Assembly (NCBI RefSeq): GCF_042242105.1
Contig: NC_092035.1
Span: 12,247,477-12,311,476 of the forward strand
Reading direction: 5' to 3'
Length of the DNA stretch: 64,000 nt
Source of the DNA: Pempheris klunzingeri
Taxonomy: Eukaryota; Chordata; Actinopteri; Acropomatiformes; Pempheridae
Position 1 is the stretch's first letter. Each line of letters starts with the position of its first letter. A model generated the notes under the pieces. The model saw only the letters and a list, made by a program, of their open reading frames with translations. It was not told where the DNA came from and did not search any database. The position numbers and the translations under genes were made by a program. Positions 31,521 through 43,592 of the stretch are shown here, in pieces.

Positions 31521-32773
31521 TAGAAGAAGAATGTTGTGCTGATGAGGAGGGAAAAGTAAAGGAAGAAAACACAGACACAACACAAAATTCCACTGACTCT
31601 GTGGCTGCTGTCCCAGCTAACGGCTTGACTGAGATAACTGCACTGCCCAATGCCTCGGGAGAGAAAGCACAGAAAGCAACAACAGAGGAAACGTCAAAGA
31701 AATCACACATAACAAAAAAAGGAGGAACTCATACTACTACTTCAGACTCAGGCAAGACTAGTAAGAAGCACCAAAACATTCATAAAAAAGGAGACAAAAA
31801 GACAGTCAAGGAAAGACGGGCATGCAAAGATCTAAGCAAAACACCTGTAGTGAAAAAGCCAACCAAGTCAGCATCCTCGGATCAGTGGGTTGAGGCTGAA
31901 ACGGCAGTAAAGAGTTCTGAAGTGGAAGAAAAAGCAAAAGAAGGAACATCAGATGCCGCACTTGACAGCAGTGGTGCCTCCATCCCCGCTGCCACAGCTA
32001 GCGGCTCACATGAAACAACTTCTCCACCTACTGCCGCTGAGGAGAACATGCAGAAGCCAATGAAAAAGGAAAAATTAAAGAAACCTCACGTCACTAAAAA
32101 CTCAGACCCCAACAAAGCAAATAAGAAGCGTAAGGGTATTCAGAAAGAAGGCAACACAAAGACTGTAAAGAAAAAATGCAAAGATCCATCGGAGAAGCCT
32201 GTAAAGTCAAAAACTGAACCCGCAGAGGTGGTGGAGAGCTCTCCGGGCGAGGAGGGAAAAGCTGCAGAGGAAACACCACAGTGTCCAAAAGGCAGCCCCG
32301 GCTACTCTGTAATGACGAACGGACAAGCACCAAAAGAGGATGTCAAATCTGCTGTGTGTAAGGACACTCTGGCAGAGTACAGCAAGAGGCCGTACATGCG
32401 TCTGCCACCTACAGCATACCTGGACGAGAAGTACATCACCATGCCAAAACGAAGGAAGGAGGTGTCTTTCCTCCAGTCCTCACAGCGAAGTCCCCCCCCT
32501 CAGCAGGCAAATCTCTCTAAGGCTGTGCAGAGGCAGCGATGTGCCAACTGCTTTGCTACTTTCAACAGCGCAGAGGATCTGCAGAGTCATCTCCAACTGC
32601 AGAAGTGCTCCAACCTCTTTGGGTTTGACTCTGATGACGAGGGTGAGTCTGCCCTCTATATTATAAGTACTATTAGTTCTGATAATAAGTTAAAGTTGCA
32701 GGAATTGAGGACAAACTAATAATCAATATTCGCTTTAGTATGTTTTTGTTTGTGTGTTTCAGGCAACAGTTGA
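21854..32773 (+). CDS. znf654: Zinc finger protein 654
   Basis: A C2H2 zinc-finger protein, presumably nuclear and of poorly known function, related to RLF and ZNF292. Coding exons: 21854-21979, 23826-23971, 25439-25520, 25750-25885, 26024-26226, 26386-26522, 26603-26744, 26851-27132, 27233-32642, 32763-32773; all in phase, about 2224 aa. The first 420 residues are a helical domain (YASRWQVPLPQL, FELLLFF, FFLERTVEAYKMVYLLY) that matches human ZNF654. Exon 9, 5.4 kb, holds fingers near 29297-29440 (two) and 30046-30420 (four), plus a last one near 32536-32605 after the PKRRKE block; the end FGFDSDDE matches human. Extras not expected from the human protein, which is about half as long, are an AT-hook (KRRGRPPK, 30921-30944), 12 alanines (31481-31516) and two sets of tandem repeats. 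The start is the first ATG after the promoter and gives an acidic MAEEG like human. Confidence 0.93.
23445..23640. repeat. Dispersed fish repeat, copy 3 (znf654 intron 1)
   Basis: 'gttgcagggcttattgtcat' followed by 'ctaattaatttttcaattaa', 'ttgttcagtctatactataatg' and 'cccagaacccaaagatatta' is a third, longer copy of the family at 12490 and 20118. It includes the downstream part (tcaaaggccttaaattgtct) also visible in copy 2 as 'tccaaatgccttg'. Noncoding. Confidence 0.55.
24140..24550 (+). mobile_element. Degenerate Rex1/CR1-like LINE, endonuclease N-terminal part
   Basis: In znf654 intron 2. Around 24280-24330 two overlapping frames read LANVRS and KDRLDEMGLRL, matching the conserved 'LLxNVxSLxxKxDEL' start of the AP endonuclease of Rex1/CR1-type LINEs; upstream, an Arg/Gly-rich stretch (about 24170-24280) fits the basic linker that precedes it. 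Frameshifts and stops interrupt the frame within 100 codons. Assignment rests on motif recognition only. Confidence 0.5.
24855..25000 (+). repeat. Possible short interspersed repeat in znf654 intron 2
   Basis: 'gaatgaatgaaaccctttattgcccctt' followed by 'ggccttgcataatgggcctttgaca' and an A-run resembles the tail of fish non-LTR elements. No coding sequence, family unknown. Confidence 0.3.
28300..28740 (+). repeat. znf654: Tandem protein repeat in znf654 exon 9 (N-terminal set)
   Basis: Three diverged in-frame copies of a 42-50 codon unit lie back to back, starting near 28301, 28451 and 28577. Each has the pattern P-A-x-x-M/I-K-x-x-x-A-S-Q-T-x-x-A-x-E/K-x-x-x-x-x-x-L-x-K. The unit is Ser/Thr/Ala-rich and without predicted fold; it looks like expansion inside a disordered linker. 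Confidence 0.7.
31317..32290 (+). repeat. znf654: Tandem Lys-rich protein repeat in znf654 exon 9 (C-terminal set)
   Basis: Three diverged in-frame copies of roughly 120-137 codons start near 31331, 31742 and 32102 (spacing 411 and 360 nt, both multiples of three). Each begins S-D-S/P-x-K-x-x-K-K, continues through a (T)VKKKxCKDxS block and K-S-K/A-S, then an acidic VEE..EGK segment, and ends with A/T-rich sequence and E-x-x-K-K. The first copy also carries the 12-alanine run. Confidence 0.75.
31481..31516 (+). repeat. znf654: (GCA)12 trinucleotide repeat coding poly-alanine
   Basis: Twelve uninterrupted GCA codons, followed by ACA, inside znf654 exon 9. Such pure runs are prone to length polymorphism. 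Confidence 0.95.
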
Positions 32774-34135
32774 ATGTTTCTACTTGAGTCAAAGTGAGGG
32801 GAAGTTTTGGATACATAATGGACTGTCCACGGAGCCTCCGGATGGATCGTACCTCAGCGGCTCGGTGCTCTCTGATGACTCGCAAACCACCATGGCCAGA
32901 AACTTGTGAGACACTGAGAGAGAGAGAATCTGACTTTTCGCCGCAGCATGTGCCTGTAATGCAAGGCCCCCGGGAGCGACCAGAACACATGAACTAGCCA
33001 ACCGATAAAAGAGAGCTGAACTGAATCCCAGTCAGACTGTCGGCGGAACGGCTAGTACTGAAGTGCCTGCTCTGGAACCGCCGCTGTTTCCAGCTGCTTC
33101 ACCTGGTATGGAGGTTAAGGAAGTGGCTTTAAGACTGGACTATTGAAAGCTGTGAAAGAAAAATAGACACACGATGACAAGGCTGCTCTTGCTATCACTA
33201 GGATACATATTTTTCACATCAGTAAGCCATAAAATGCCATTGTTTGCTTTTTGCACTCTTCTCATAAGGTTTCTCAGTCGAGTTGTTTCTGCTTAAACTC
33301 TTAAAGTGACGGGGATTAGACGAAGCCTCGAAAAATCACACTGTTTTAACATCCTAAGGTTACATTTGATTAAGAGTCTAAACTTTGAAAAGCTGTAAAA
33401 TTGCTGTTGCATCTTTGGGATTTTTCTATATGTAATTCTTGTTTAAATACTAATTGTATTTCTTCCTTGGGGTTAATTCTCTACTGTGGATTAGGTCTGT
33501 GCTTGTCCTAACCAAGAGTAACCAGTAGGGGTCAGTGTGCACCAATCTCAATTGTTAACAGATTACTTTTTTTTTCCCCTCTTGCAAACCAGTAGAAGAT
33601 ATTATTTGCTCTTTTTGCAGTGGAAGGACTTCTACAAACAGAGCTGCTCCACTGTATTTATCCCAGAACGAACTCAAGAAAAGGCTTGACTTCCAGTCAC
33701 ATCCATCAAGCTGTTATTTCCTTTAGCAATAACCACCACAAAATGTGCCAGCGTCCAGCTGATATTTTGCTGGGTTCTGTCACTGACTGTGTTCTCTCCT
33801 TTATTTGCTTTCAGTGGAGCAGCCGACATTGTGGCATATATTATATTTTCTCACTTAGATTTTTCAATTTTATCTTTTACTGAACTGTTTAAGACCATAG
33901 AGACATTGTGATTTCTCTTTTAGGGTGAATGTTTGCTTTTTAGGCTTCCGTCAAAGAGGAAACAGACGGTCGTAAACTGCAGTTTAAAGCAAGATCACAC
34001 CAGTCCTTTATGAGCAGCAGCAGGTTATATTTATTTATGTTTTATTTTCTATCTTTTGTAAATATTGAAGAGTTTCAATGGCTTATTATATAAGAGGGTG
34101 TCGGAGCTGGGTTTATATTTTGTTCTTGGAGAAAA

Positions 34136-34141
34136 AATAAA
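34136..34141 (+). terminator. znf654: znf654 polyadenylation signal
   Basis: AATAAA about 1.36 kb after the znf654 stop codon at 32771-32773; the stretch between is taken as 3' UTR. It is AT-rich, with no coding signal. Confidence 0.7.
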
Positions 34142-34159
34142 AACATTGCAAATGGCATC

Positions 34160-37100
34160 AATTCGATTGGCCTTCTAACAGTACGTAATACACCAGAGAA
34201 TTTTTTTTTTTATCAGAGGAATGAGCAGTTTATTCCAAAAGTAGGAACTTAAACGCTTCAGCGCGTTGGCAAAAGATAAGACGCAGCAGTGTTGGACAGT
34301 AGGCTGCAGAGGAAGAGAAAATGTTAAATGAAGTAGACTCACAAGATCAATCCTCACCTTTGCCAGACGGTATTAAGGTCTGCATCCCACATGTGAAACT
34401 ACTTAAAAGGTAAAAACCAAGGAGGGGAATCTAATTGCATAACTGGGCATAACAGCAGCGAAGTGATTTTGTGTTTTTAGCCAGTGTACAAATTATCATG
34501 TTAAACATTAACTGTCGGATTGAAACAAGAGGAAACCAAACAAGACCAAATACCCAATAATTGTCATAATTATATCACGTTTTTGAAGTTTAATGGCATT
34601 TTTCCCAATTTGAAAAGGAGCTAAAGCCACAGCTGCATTTCTGGATTTCCACCAAATGTAGCCTCAGGCTCAGGCTCTCACCGTCTGAAACTTCATGGGC
34701 ATTTTAGGGTAATTTTCTGAGCACAATTTATATACATGACGTAGCATTATTTCGAAATGAATCCCATTTGTCCCAGTTATTGTCAGTAGAGCTGCCAAAG
34801 TGGCTATTAACCTCGCTGGGTGTCAGACAGTTGTTTAATTCATTGATTTGTCAGAGCTGGTTAAAAAAAAAAAAGTCAGATTAAATGTCTTTTAGGTAGT
34901 TGTGGTTTTCTATTGCTGATGACAGTAATTACCGTTGAGCCATTAATCACTATAATCAGCTAATGATGCAGACAGACAAGTGATGAGGCAGTTCAACAGG
35001 GAGACAGTCACAAGGGCCAGACAGAAAGGCGATCCCTCTGTTTTCCATCTGAGTCAATATTGTTTATTGTGGCAGACGGGGACAGAGGGAGAGCGAGACC
35101 GCCAAAGAGGAGGGAGAAGGAGAAACGGGAGACCACAGGAAGAGTCAAGTTCCCACCCCACAGGTGTGTGTGTGTGCCGAGGTACTTTTCACTGCGACTG
35201 TCCTTTGAAACATGAGCAACAAAATGTGCATTTCTCATCCTCTAGTTACCAGAGTTAACATGCGATTGTGCTTTTAAAGGAGCAGTGACAAATTTCAAAG
35301 TCATACGCATTATTGGATTAAGTGTATTATATTTCTGGAAATCTGGGGGATAACATACAGAGGACACTCATTACACTTATGACATGTTTTATTGTCCATC
35401 AAAATGTACATACCTGCCTCCAAACCAGGGTGACAACATTTAATGAAAATAAAGTGAACAGTTGAAGCCAATTTTTGAGAGTACAAATAAAAACTTGGAT
35501 CCACAGGCCAAAAAAATACACCCTTGTTCAATTCAATACATTCAGAGGTTTCACTGCTACAGCCTCAGATAGTCTGGTACGATCGTAGCACATGGTGGCT
35601 AATGTTAGCTAACATCAGGTAAATAATGCTGTTTATGCACATTACTGAACCAGTTGGCAACAGTTATCTAAAAACTAATGCTTGTAACCAGGGGTTGCTG
35701 TTAAGCAAAATTCACATTATGTTGCTTTAAATGACAAAATAAAATGTAAAACTGTGGCATTTATAACAGTGCGATAATTTTCATAGTTTGGTTAATGGCT
35801 AGTCAAAAATGTCTTGTTCTTCAATCTTGCATTTGACTTTAATCTTAACATGGTAAAATCATTTAAAAAAAGTGTTCTGTTATCAGTATTTGAACTGAAA
35901 CATGCACTAGATGCCAATATACCCTTGAAAAATAAAGCCCAATACTCAACGTTAACAAAACTGGTACACAAACAGATCAGTCTGACGTGGCTTTTAATCA
36001 ATACTTCAAAACTACTTTAAATATCTAATAGTAGCATGATAAAAGAATTTCAGTTATTTACATCCATATAGCACAAACACTACAATCATTTCTACACTGC
36101 AATGGATCTTCATCCTAACATTTAGTGTATTTTTGAGCTGTAAAATCATGATTTAAAAGCTGTATACGTGTCTAAAAGAGGTGTTGAAATGAATACTCTG
36201 CAGTGCAGTCAAAGCGGACAGTGATAAACATCATTCATCAATAGTTAAGACTACTGGAGTTCAAAGATGTGAATAGTTTGATTCCAAAACAATATTTAGT
36301 TATGATATGGACTTAAATACGGTATTTTACATTAACAAATGATTCCATCTTCAAAATTTCATTTTTAAATATGAAAAAGATTTAAATATTTACAAATAAT
36401 ATTACTTTGAGTGTGTAAAGTTAAATTACTACAAGATCTAGATCTCTACCCAAGTGTTAACATCAACTGTGATTGGGTTCAGCCGTGTATGAAATCTTCA
36501 AAGCAGCACTACAGTAGAGGCAAGTAGAAACTGGAGGCTCTAATGGCTGTTGTGGAGTGTTTAAATTAGCGTTCAATTAAACCAGGCCTGGCATTAAACC
36601 TCTACTTTCTTGGGAAAAATGAGAAGACTCAAATAAGCTGCACCAGCTATGACTTTTATGTAAAAAGACATTTTTATCGTCAGCCTAAATATAAACAACC
36701 AAGCTTCGGAAAGAGCTTCAACTCCATTGCTTTCACGCAACACACACAATCTGTTCGCTGCAGTTAAAATCTAGCGTTGGAAACAGCCTCTTGGGCTCCC
36801 CTTCCCTAAAAGCGGGAATATAAGGCCCTGCGACATCACATCATTTCTGCAAAATAAATCCTTCAACCTCTCTAATATGTCATGACTCGAGGCAGCCAAC
36901 ACGCAAAGCTGGAATCTAAGAAAAAATGCATGGAGTCTGGTCTGTTATTATTTTATTCCACTTTCCATTTCACACAGTTGTGAACGGAGCCTCTGCAGCA
37001 GGTCGGTGGGTGAATATCTTGCTCAAACACGTTGCGGCAGGGACGAACGCTGGCTCTGGGTCTGATTGGTCTGTTCCGCTCTCGCTGTCATGCTCCAGGT

Positions 37101-37500
37101 GTGATTGGCTGCTTCCAGTGGAGATCGTGTTATTAGTGTTGGGAAAAGGGCCAACACACGGGCACTTAAAGACAGAGTACCAGAAAGTCAAATATCTCTC
37201 CTCTCTTTGGCTAAGATTACTCCAGTTTTACTGCATACGGGCGGCTGATCTGGCCTTTTTGTTTCACTGGGAAGCACTCCCATCATCCTTTGTGCCAGAG
37301 CGCAGTCAGCATTAATCCTCCTCCAAGTGCTGCTTGTAGTCTTCTGTAATCCATTACATGTAAATGTGTAGGTCCATCTCCCTGCTGTTAACAGGCACTT
37401 CCTCCTTCTCTCTCCTTTGTTTACACGCCAAAACATTTCTAGCCTAATGTCAAAGGCCAACAAACGGCAGCATCTGCAGTCTTGCTCCTCTGTCTGCCTG
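34160..37500. other. Convergent intergenic region, probably including the growth-factor 3' UTR
   Basis: No exon of another gene was recognised. Reverse-complement polyadenylation signals (TTTATT on the plus strand) lie at 36952-36957 and 35388-35393, so the 3' UTR of the minus-strand growth-factor gene may extend 0.55 or about 2.1 kb past its stop. The remainder down to the znf654 polyadenylation signal looks like plain AT-rich spacer. Confidence 0.45.
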
Positions 37501-37507
37501 TGATTGG

Positions 37508-39323
37508 TTAATTCCACTCTGGCCTCATGTAGTTTGGGATGCACTGGCAGACTTGGTGGCTGTAATAAAAACCAGTCTGGCACACGGGCCTGGGCTTTCT
37601 GCAAGGCAACCTGTAACAGCTGAGAGGAGAGAGGAGGATGGAAAGATGAAGGCGAAGTAGAAATAAAAAGACAGAAGTAGTAGAGAGGGGGGAGAAAGTG
37701 TGGGGAGGGATCAGAGTAGGAAAGAAGCATTTGAGAGAGCGTTGGAGGGAAAGAAAGGGTGAGGTTAAGAGGAGGAACAAAGAAGAACAAATAAAAAGCA
37801 AACACAGGGGAGGTTATACTTTTGGCACGAACACTATCGATTATTTAGCTCTTCACATCCCTTTTGGATAAACCCTCATCCAAGTTTTGTTTGTGCATCA
37901 AACGGTTCTGTGTGTGAGAAAAAGAGGGAGTATTTCTCCAGAGGGAAGGAGGATTATGGACAAATTCTGGGAACTCTCCTCTTCAAAATCACAGTAGGTG
38001 TATGGTCTTCTGTGTACCACCTACTGTGACCAGATGTGGAATCAAACATAAAAAAATAGACAAAATGAAGAATGAAGTAAAAGAGTTGTCTTGTGCGTGG
38101 TTGGATAATAACATCCTATATGACCTTGGCTGTGTTAAAGAGCTGGATTGGGTTGCACCAGCCATTCAAAAGAAATGTGTGTCTGTGAACTTTCCCACAT
38201 TTGTATAACCACGATTAGAAATGACCCAAATCAAAGCTCACGTGTTTTTCTTTGTGTCTGTCACTCCATCTGTCTCCGAGCTCGCCTGCCTGTCTGACGG
38301 CAGCTCTGCTCACTGTCATCAAGTTCACCCTGTCTCCCTGTCTGTCTCCCCGCAGGCCTCTTGGGTCAGAGGAAGGTTAAACTCTCTCATGCTCACTGTG
38401 GGAACCACAACACGTATGCAGAGCACGCACATGCAACCGAGACCGAACGTTTCGGACACCCAGTGTCCATAAAAGGTCATATGGAAACATGCGAGCGAAA
38501 GAAAGCTTTTCCAGTTTGGAATGCATGACACGTCCATCGAGGGTTCGCTCAGTTTCTCCCTCTTCCCTTTCTGTCAAAGCTCTGGTTCTCACTCTTTCCT
38601 CCTACTTTCTCTCCCAGGTCGAAGAGTTGTGACGGCACCCCTAGCACAGCAGACAGGACCAGTTCTCCCAGTATAAGCCACTGGATCGGGTGAACTCGCG
38701 GTGAACTGATGTGCAGAAGTGGAAAAAGAATCAAGAGGTGCTGGAGATTTATCTGCGCCAACACTACACAATCTGATGTATGTCTTTTATGTCTTAAGTC
38801 ACTGTAACCAGGAACTGTCTCATCCTCACCTCCACGTCCAAAACACTGAGCTAGAGCTTTAAAGTGTGAACTCAGTTAACCAGAAGACATGCGTGGAACA
38901 GCACGAGTGACAGACTACAGTTTGCCAGATAACAAGCAGGCATTATCAGAGCATGCAAAGAACCAAATTACATTGAAGAACTGATGCGTTAACCAGTAAA
39001 AACCTACTCAAGTTTGTCAATATTACTAAGCCATTACTGCTAACGTGTACATTTTAAGACCTGTTGTTGCTGTTGGTGTCCCTAGAGCCAATCTACATAT
39101 TTCATGCTCTCTTAAAACCCTTTATAAGCAGTTTGAGTGTGTTCTGGGCTGCTATGGCAGTCAGTGTCTTTGTGCAATGCAATAAGAGAGTTCATGTTAC
39201 AGAAGTGCAGTCCAGCTGGAAAATTTCAAGAAATGTGTGTATGCATCAGTGGAACAGTGGAAGTGGAGAAAGAGGAAGTAATAATTCCGATGAACTGTTC
39301 TGACGCAACCTGGAGACAAGCTT

Positions 39324-39357
<34 letters not shown>

Positions 39358-42300
39358 TGAGATGAGTGTTCCCTGTCACTCGTTGATTGTGAAATGCTTT
39401 GATGCTGACAGACAGGAAATATCAACCTCAACCGCACTGGTTGTGGTGTAAACAATGCGACAACAAACTCCAGCTACTATAAATGCCAAAACAAATGAAT
39501 AAAGGTTATAATAAAGTGCAGGATTAATGTTGTTCCCTATACAGAGGCAAGATAAAAATGTTGATGAGAAACATTGTTTATTGGCTTGTTTGGCTCAGGC
39601 CAGAGGATGTTCTAAGGGTGTAGTTGGCAGAGACCCAGAGTGTGAATACTTGTGATAATTTGATCCCCCAAAGGAGATGGAGGAGCTTAGAGCTGAGAAA
39701 TTCAGTGTTTTGCTCAAGGACACTTCAGCAGCTGAGGACAGGCTCCAGGCTTCCCTGCACACCTACCTGCAGGTGTTGGGGTTGAACCTCTTGCCCTGGC
39801 GCAGACACGACTGTGGACTCTCTCTGCACTGACACAGGCAGGTGTCGGGGTTGAGGGGCTGACTCCCGGGACACTCTGCGGCGCACACACAGCCGCATAG
39901 CTCCTCGTCCCACCGCTGGCCGGAGGGGCACCACTTCCCCTCGCCTTGACCTTCACACTGGCATTCACCTTGGAGGAGAAACAGTGAGAGAAACAAAGAC
40001 ATAAAGGTAATTTAACAGCTGAAACTAAATATCTGACGGTTGGGTTCTGACTTGTTACTATACTTATTTGCATAAAGGCCTACTTCCCAGACTTCTCCTC
40101 TGTCTGTGTTTCATCTTTCTGGCTCACTCTTTCCTGGTTGCAGATCCAGAATGACAGCCCCTTTCTTAGCAACTTGGTGTATTTACAGTAAATTGCTCCC
40201 TGTGAAACCAGGGCCAGAGGTAGCTACAGAGAAACAGCAGTTTCTGGATCACTTTTGCACACAGCAGTGCACACGAGTGTTTAAACATGGCATTCCACTT
40301 TGGACAAGTACAATGTTAATTCATTAAAACATTTGTTCCTTATTTACATCTTTCCAAATTCTATCAGACTCTGGTGTTTTACAACATAATATGAAATTCT
40401 TTAAGTAACTGAAACTTTCCCTACAGGTGTTATGGTCCAGTTTCCAGCCTGGATCGCAGCTGTCCTCCGTGAGTCCATTTCGACAGATGCACTCGCAGGT
40501 GGAGTAATCCAAAACCCTGTTGGGTCCACAGAGAGCCAGCAGACCCGAATCCAGCGCTTCTGGAAGCCACACGGAAAGGAGGTATAAAATGGTGTTTAGT
40601 GGTGTTGATTAATTCATGAAAAGAACAAAAAAGAAGAAGAAAAACTAACGACGTTCCCATGAGACTCAGCTGAGGCACCACCGTGCAGCCCCACATAGCA
40701 GGGCTGGAGACTCTCTAATGGATGCCAGTGGTTAAAGTCGCAAAGAAGCTGACATTTTCTTTTTTTAGGTCCTTTGGTTGAGCTTTCACATACCTGCGGT
40801 GCTTCAGTGCAGCTCCATAGAAGAGAGTATTCACTGAAGTTGCTTGTGAAAACATTACTTTTAAGCCCAATTCTCAGGAAAAGTCAGTTGGATATGTTTG
40901 CCCGACTATGACTAAAATGTACATATATATTTTAAAAATTTGTTTGTATTTCTAGTCATTCGCATTCTTTCCCACTGGTATCTATTTTCAACAACAGCTG
41001 TGTGATACGTGAGGTTTGACAGTTGATTATTAGAAAATGAAATAGTAGCAGGAGATGAAGACACTGTACTTCACTGCATGATTGTACAAGTAAAATGCCA
41101 CAAAGACACTCTGACTTCTCACGTTATATGTGAATAAACATTCCCCCAGGGGGGAAGTGGTTTCAGATCATCTCATTTGCCGCCCAGTCATCATCATCAT
41201 CCTCCTTATCATCGTCTGGCTGTGGTACAGTTTTGAGAAAATTTCTTTGAACCTGGGCAGAAATCTGGCTCACATTCCAAAACCTGCTCAGCGAAGGTGC
41301 AGCCACATTTTTGATGACACTGCCTCTGTTCCAGAGCTATTTTCACCACATTTCACTCGTGCAACAGAGGAACGATATCCACTTTTCAAAACACACACAC
41401 TTTTAAAAGTAAAAGCATGTTTTCTATAAGATTCCCTTCATGGATGATCTTTCTGGCTGCTGGCGTCTGCTCACAACATGTTTGAGGAGTGTCTGTGCAG
41501 CCCCCACTGCAGTGGCAGGAGTTACAGGCTGTGCAGATCTTCACCTGCTGTAGCTGATTTCCACTTACATAGTGGAAATCAGCTGATGTTGGGTTTGTTA
41601 TAGGGTTTTTTTGCCTGCTCTGAATGCAGGGTTGTACCCATGAGGCAAAATGTTCTGCTCTTTGGAGATGTGGTCTCCTCTTTAAAATGAAGCAGTGTTC
41701 CTTCAGGATACTTTTGATGGGTTTTTATGGCCAGAAGAGCTGAGTGTATGCGGCATTTCACGAGGAAAAACCAGCAAAAATTAGAGAAAGGTCACAGAAT
41801 TTGATATAACAGAAATGTGTTATCTTAAAACCCCTGAAGGGCGATCTGACCTTATTATGCAGCAGTCACAACGGAAACTGAATAATTTCACCAACATGAC
41901 CCATGCGCACATACCTGTCTCTCTGTCAGAGTAGTTTATGGCATCTGTAGAGACACACACACAGTTCACTGGATCCCATAATGACCCCAAGGCACAGGGA
42001 ACTTCGGGCGGGGAACACCTACACACACACACACACATTATAAATGCACGGATACCAATGACTCAGATAGTGAAATGTTTGCAAACACACACACACGTCA
42101 CTCCTCACTGTTACTCACAGGTGATCTGTCGCGGCTCGTCTTATGATGGAGTGCAGGGGCCGCTTGGAGAGGCATTCACAGGAAGTGTGGTTGACGAAGG
42201 TTACCATGACGACGGAGCGATCCATCCTTGGCGGGGACAGTTCCAACAGCTGGGAGGAGGAAAGACGATGGTTACAGGTGTGTCTAAGTATTTCTCGGCC

Positions 42301-43545
42301 CTTGTCTTTTCTTTTTCTTCTTCTTCTTCTTCTTCTACTACTGTCATTGCAATCTTACTGGGGATGACTAAATGCGATGTGGCTGACGTGTGGAAGTTGA
42401 TGCAATGGGTGGAAGATTGTGCAACTGTGCGTGACTTCTTTTGCATTGATTTGATGTCCAGTCGCAGCCAAAGGGCGTCCCACTGCAGTAGGGCGGGCTG
42501 CGATACACGTGAGCTTGTTACATAAAGGGGTAGATTGGTTTAAGTCCTATTTCCCCGAGTTACTTTGAGATGTGAGAGCAGAAAATACCAACACAGTTGT
42601 GTAATGTAAGTGAGCACGAGTGTTAACAAGTGTCTGACATGGAAACAAAAAGGGTCGCCACAAGGAAGAAATAAGAGAATCCAGCTGCGACTCACTGTCT
42701 TGTTGACAAGCGAGTAACTTGTGTTGGTGCAGTAATAGGCCTCGTTGTTGCAGCATCCGCCGCACCGATGCAGCGCCACACAGCGAGGGAGGTAGAACTG
42801 ACTGGTGGATTCTGGGTATTCTTTGGCGACCTCAACACACACCTCTCTGGGCTGGCATGAGGTCCGCTGGATCTCCTCTAAGATGACTGAAAACATATGT
42901 GATTATGGCACTGGATTATGTTTCATGACGCTCTGAATCTGAAAAGCTTTGAGGTCCGTTATGACATGTTTTGTAGTGAAATCTCTGGGAGTCCAATGTG
43001 ATGCATCTCGATATTTACCTCCTAGCGTCCCGTCCACTTTGTAAAGAGCCTCCTCCCTCGGCTGACCCCACAGATCCTCATTGTTAGCTTGGGCCAAAGG
43101 GCTTGCAGAGGAGGTGGGAAAAGAGGGGGAAGAGGGGGAAGAGGAGATGTGCCACGATTTCTTCGTCAGGCAGTGCTGAAGCAAGCTGTATTCGGGGTAT
43201 AGAATCTGCAATAGCTGATCCACGCTCGTCACTGTAGTCAAACTGGACTGGTCATCTGACAATACCGGAGCCTGGAAAGCAGGGAAAAATCTGATGACAC
43301 AACAGTCCGTCAAAGAAGTGACAAATTTCAGCCTGTTTTGGGCTGTGAAATATGATAGAAATGCTTAAAATGCAACACAGATTTGCTCCATGTCATGTTT
43401 CTTTGGGAAACTATTAGATACTGTAGAATTTACAGTGTAAGCTCTGCTGGTTTGAGCTGGATAAACAGTGAATACCTTTGCTACCAATGTGTTGTAACAT
43501 GTTGGCTACTGTTAGTTATTATGAGTACAAGTGTCCTCTCCTCAC

Positions 43546-43592
<47 letters not shown>

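Noticed and set aside
31216-31710. 164-codon minus-strand frame opposite znf654
   Set aside because: Produced by the absence of stop codons opposite the GCA repeat and Lys/Glu-rich coding sequence; a shadow of znf654.
37188-37805. 205-codon minus-strand open frame over the last VEGF exon
   Set aside because: It is in a different frame from the Cys-rich end, which the conserved CYRLPC...CIPNYM pattern and splice phase fix; the long frame is accidental.
39330-39355. Poly(A) run as the tail of a processed pseudogene or SINE
   Set aside because: No coding or SINE-like body was found directly upstream and no flanking duplication was evident.
41938-42525. 195-codon plus-strand open frame
   Set aside because: It lies antisense over VEGF exons 4 and 5 and their introns; its length comes from the opposite-strand coding sequence and simple repeats.
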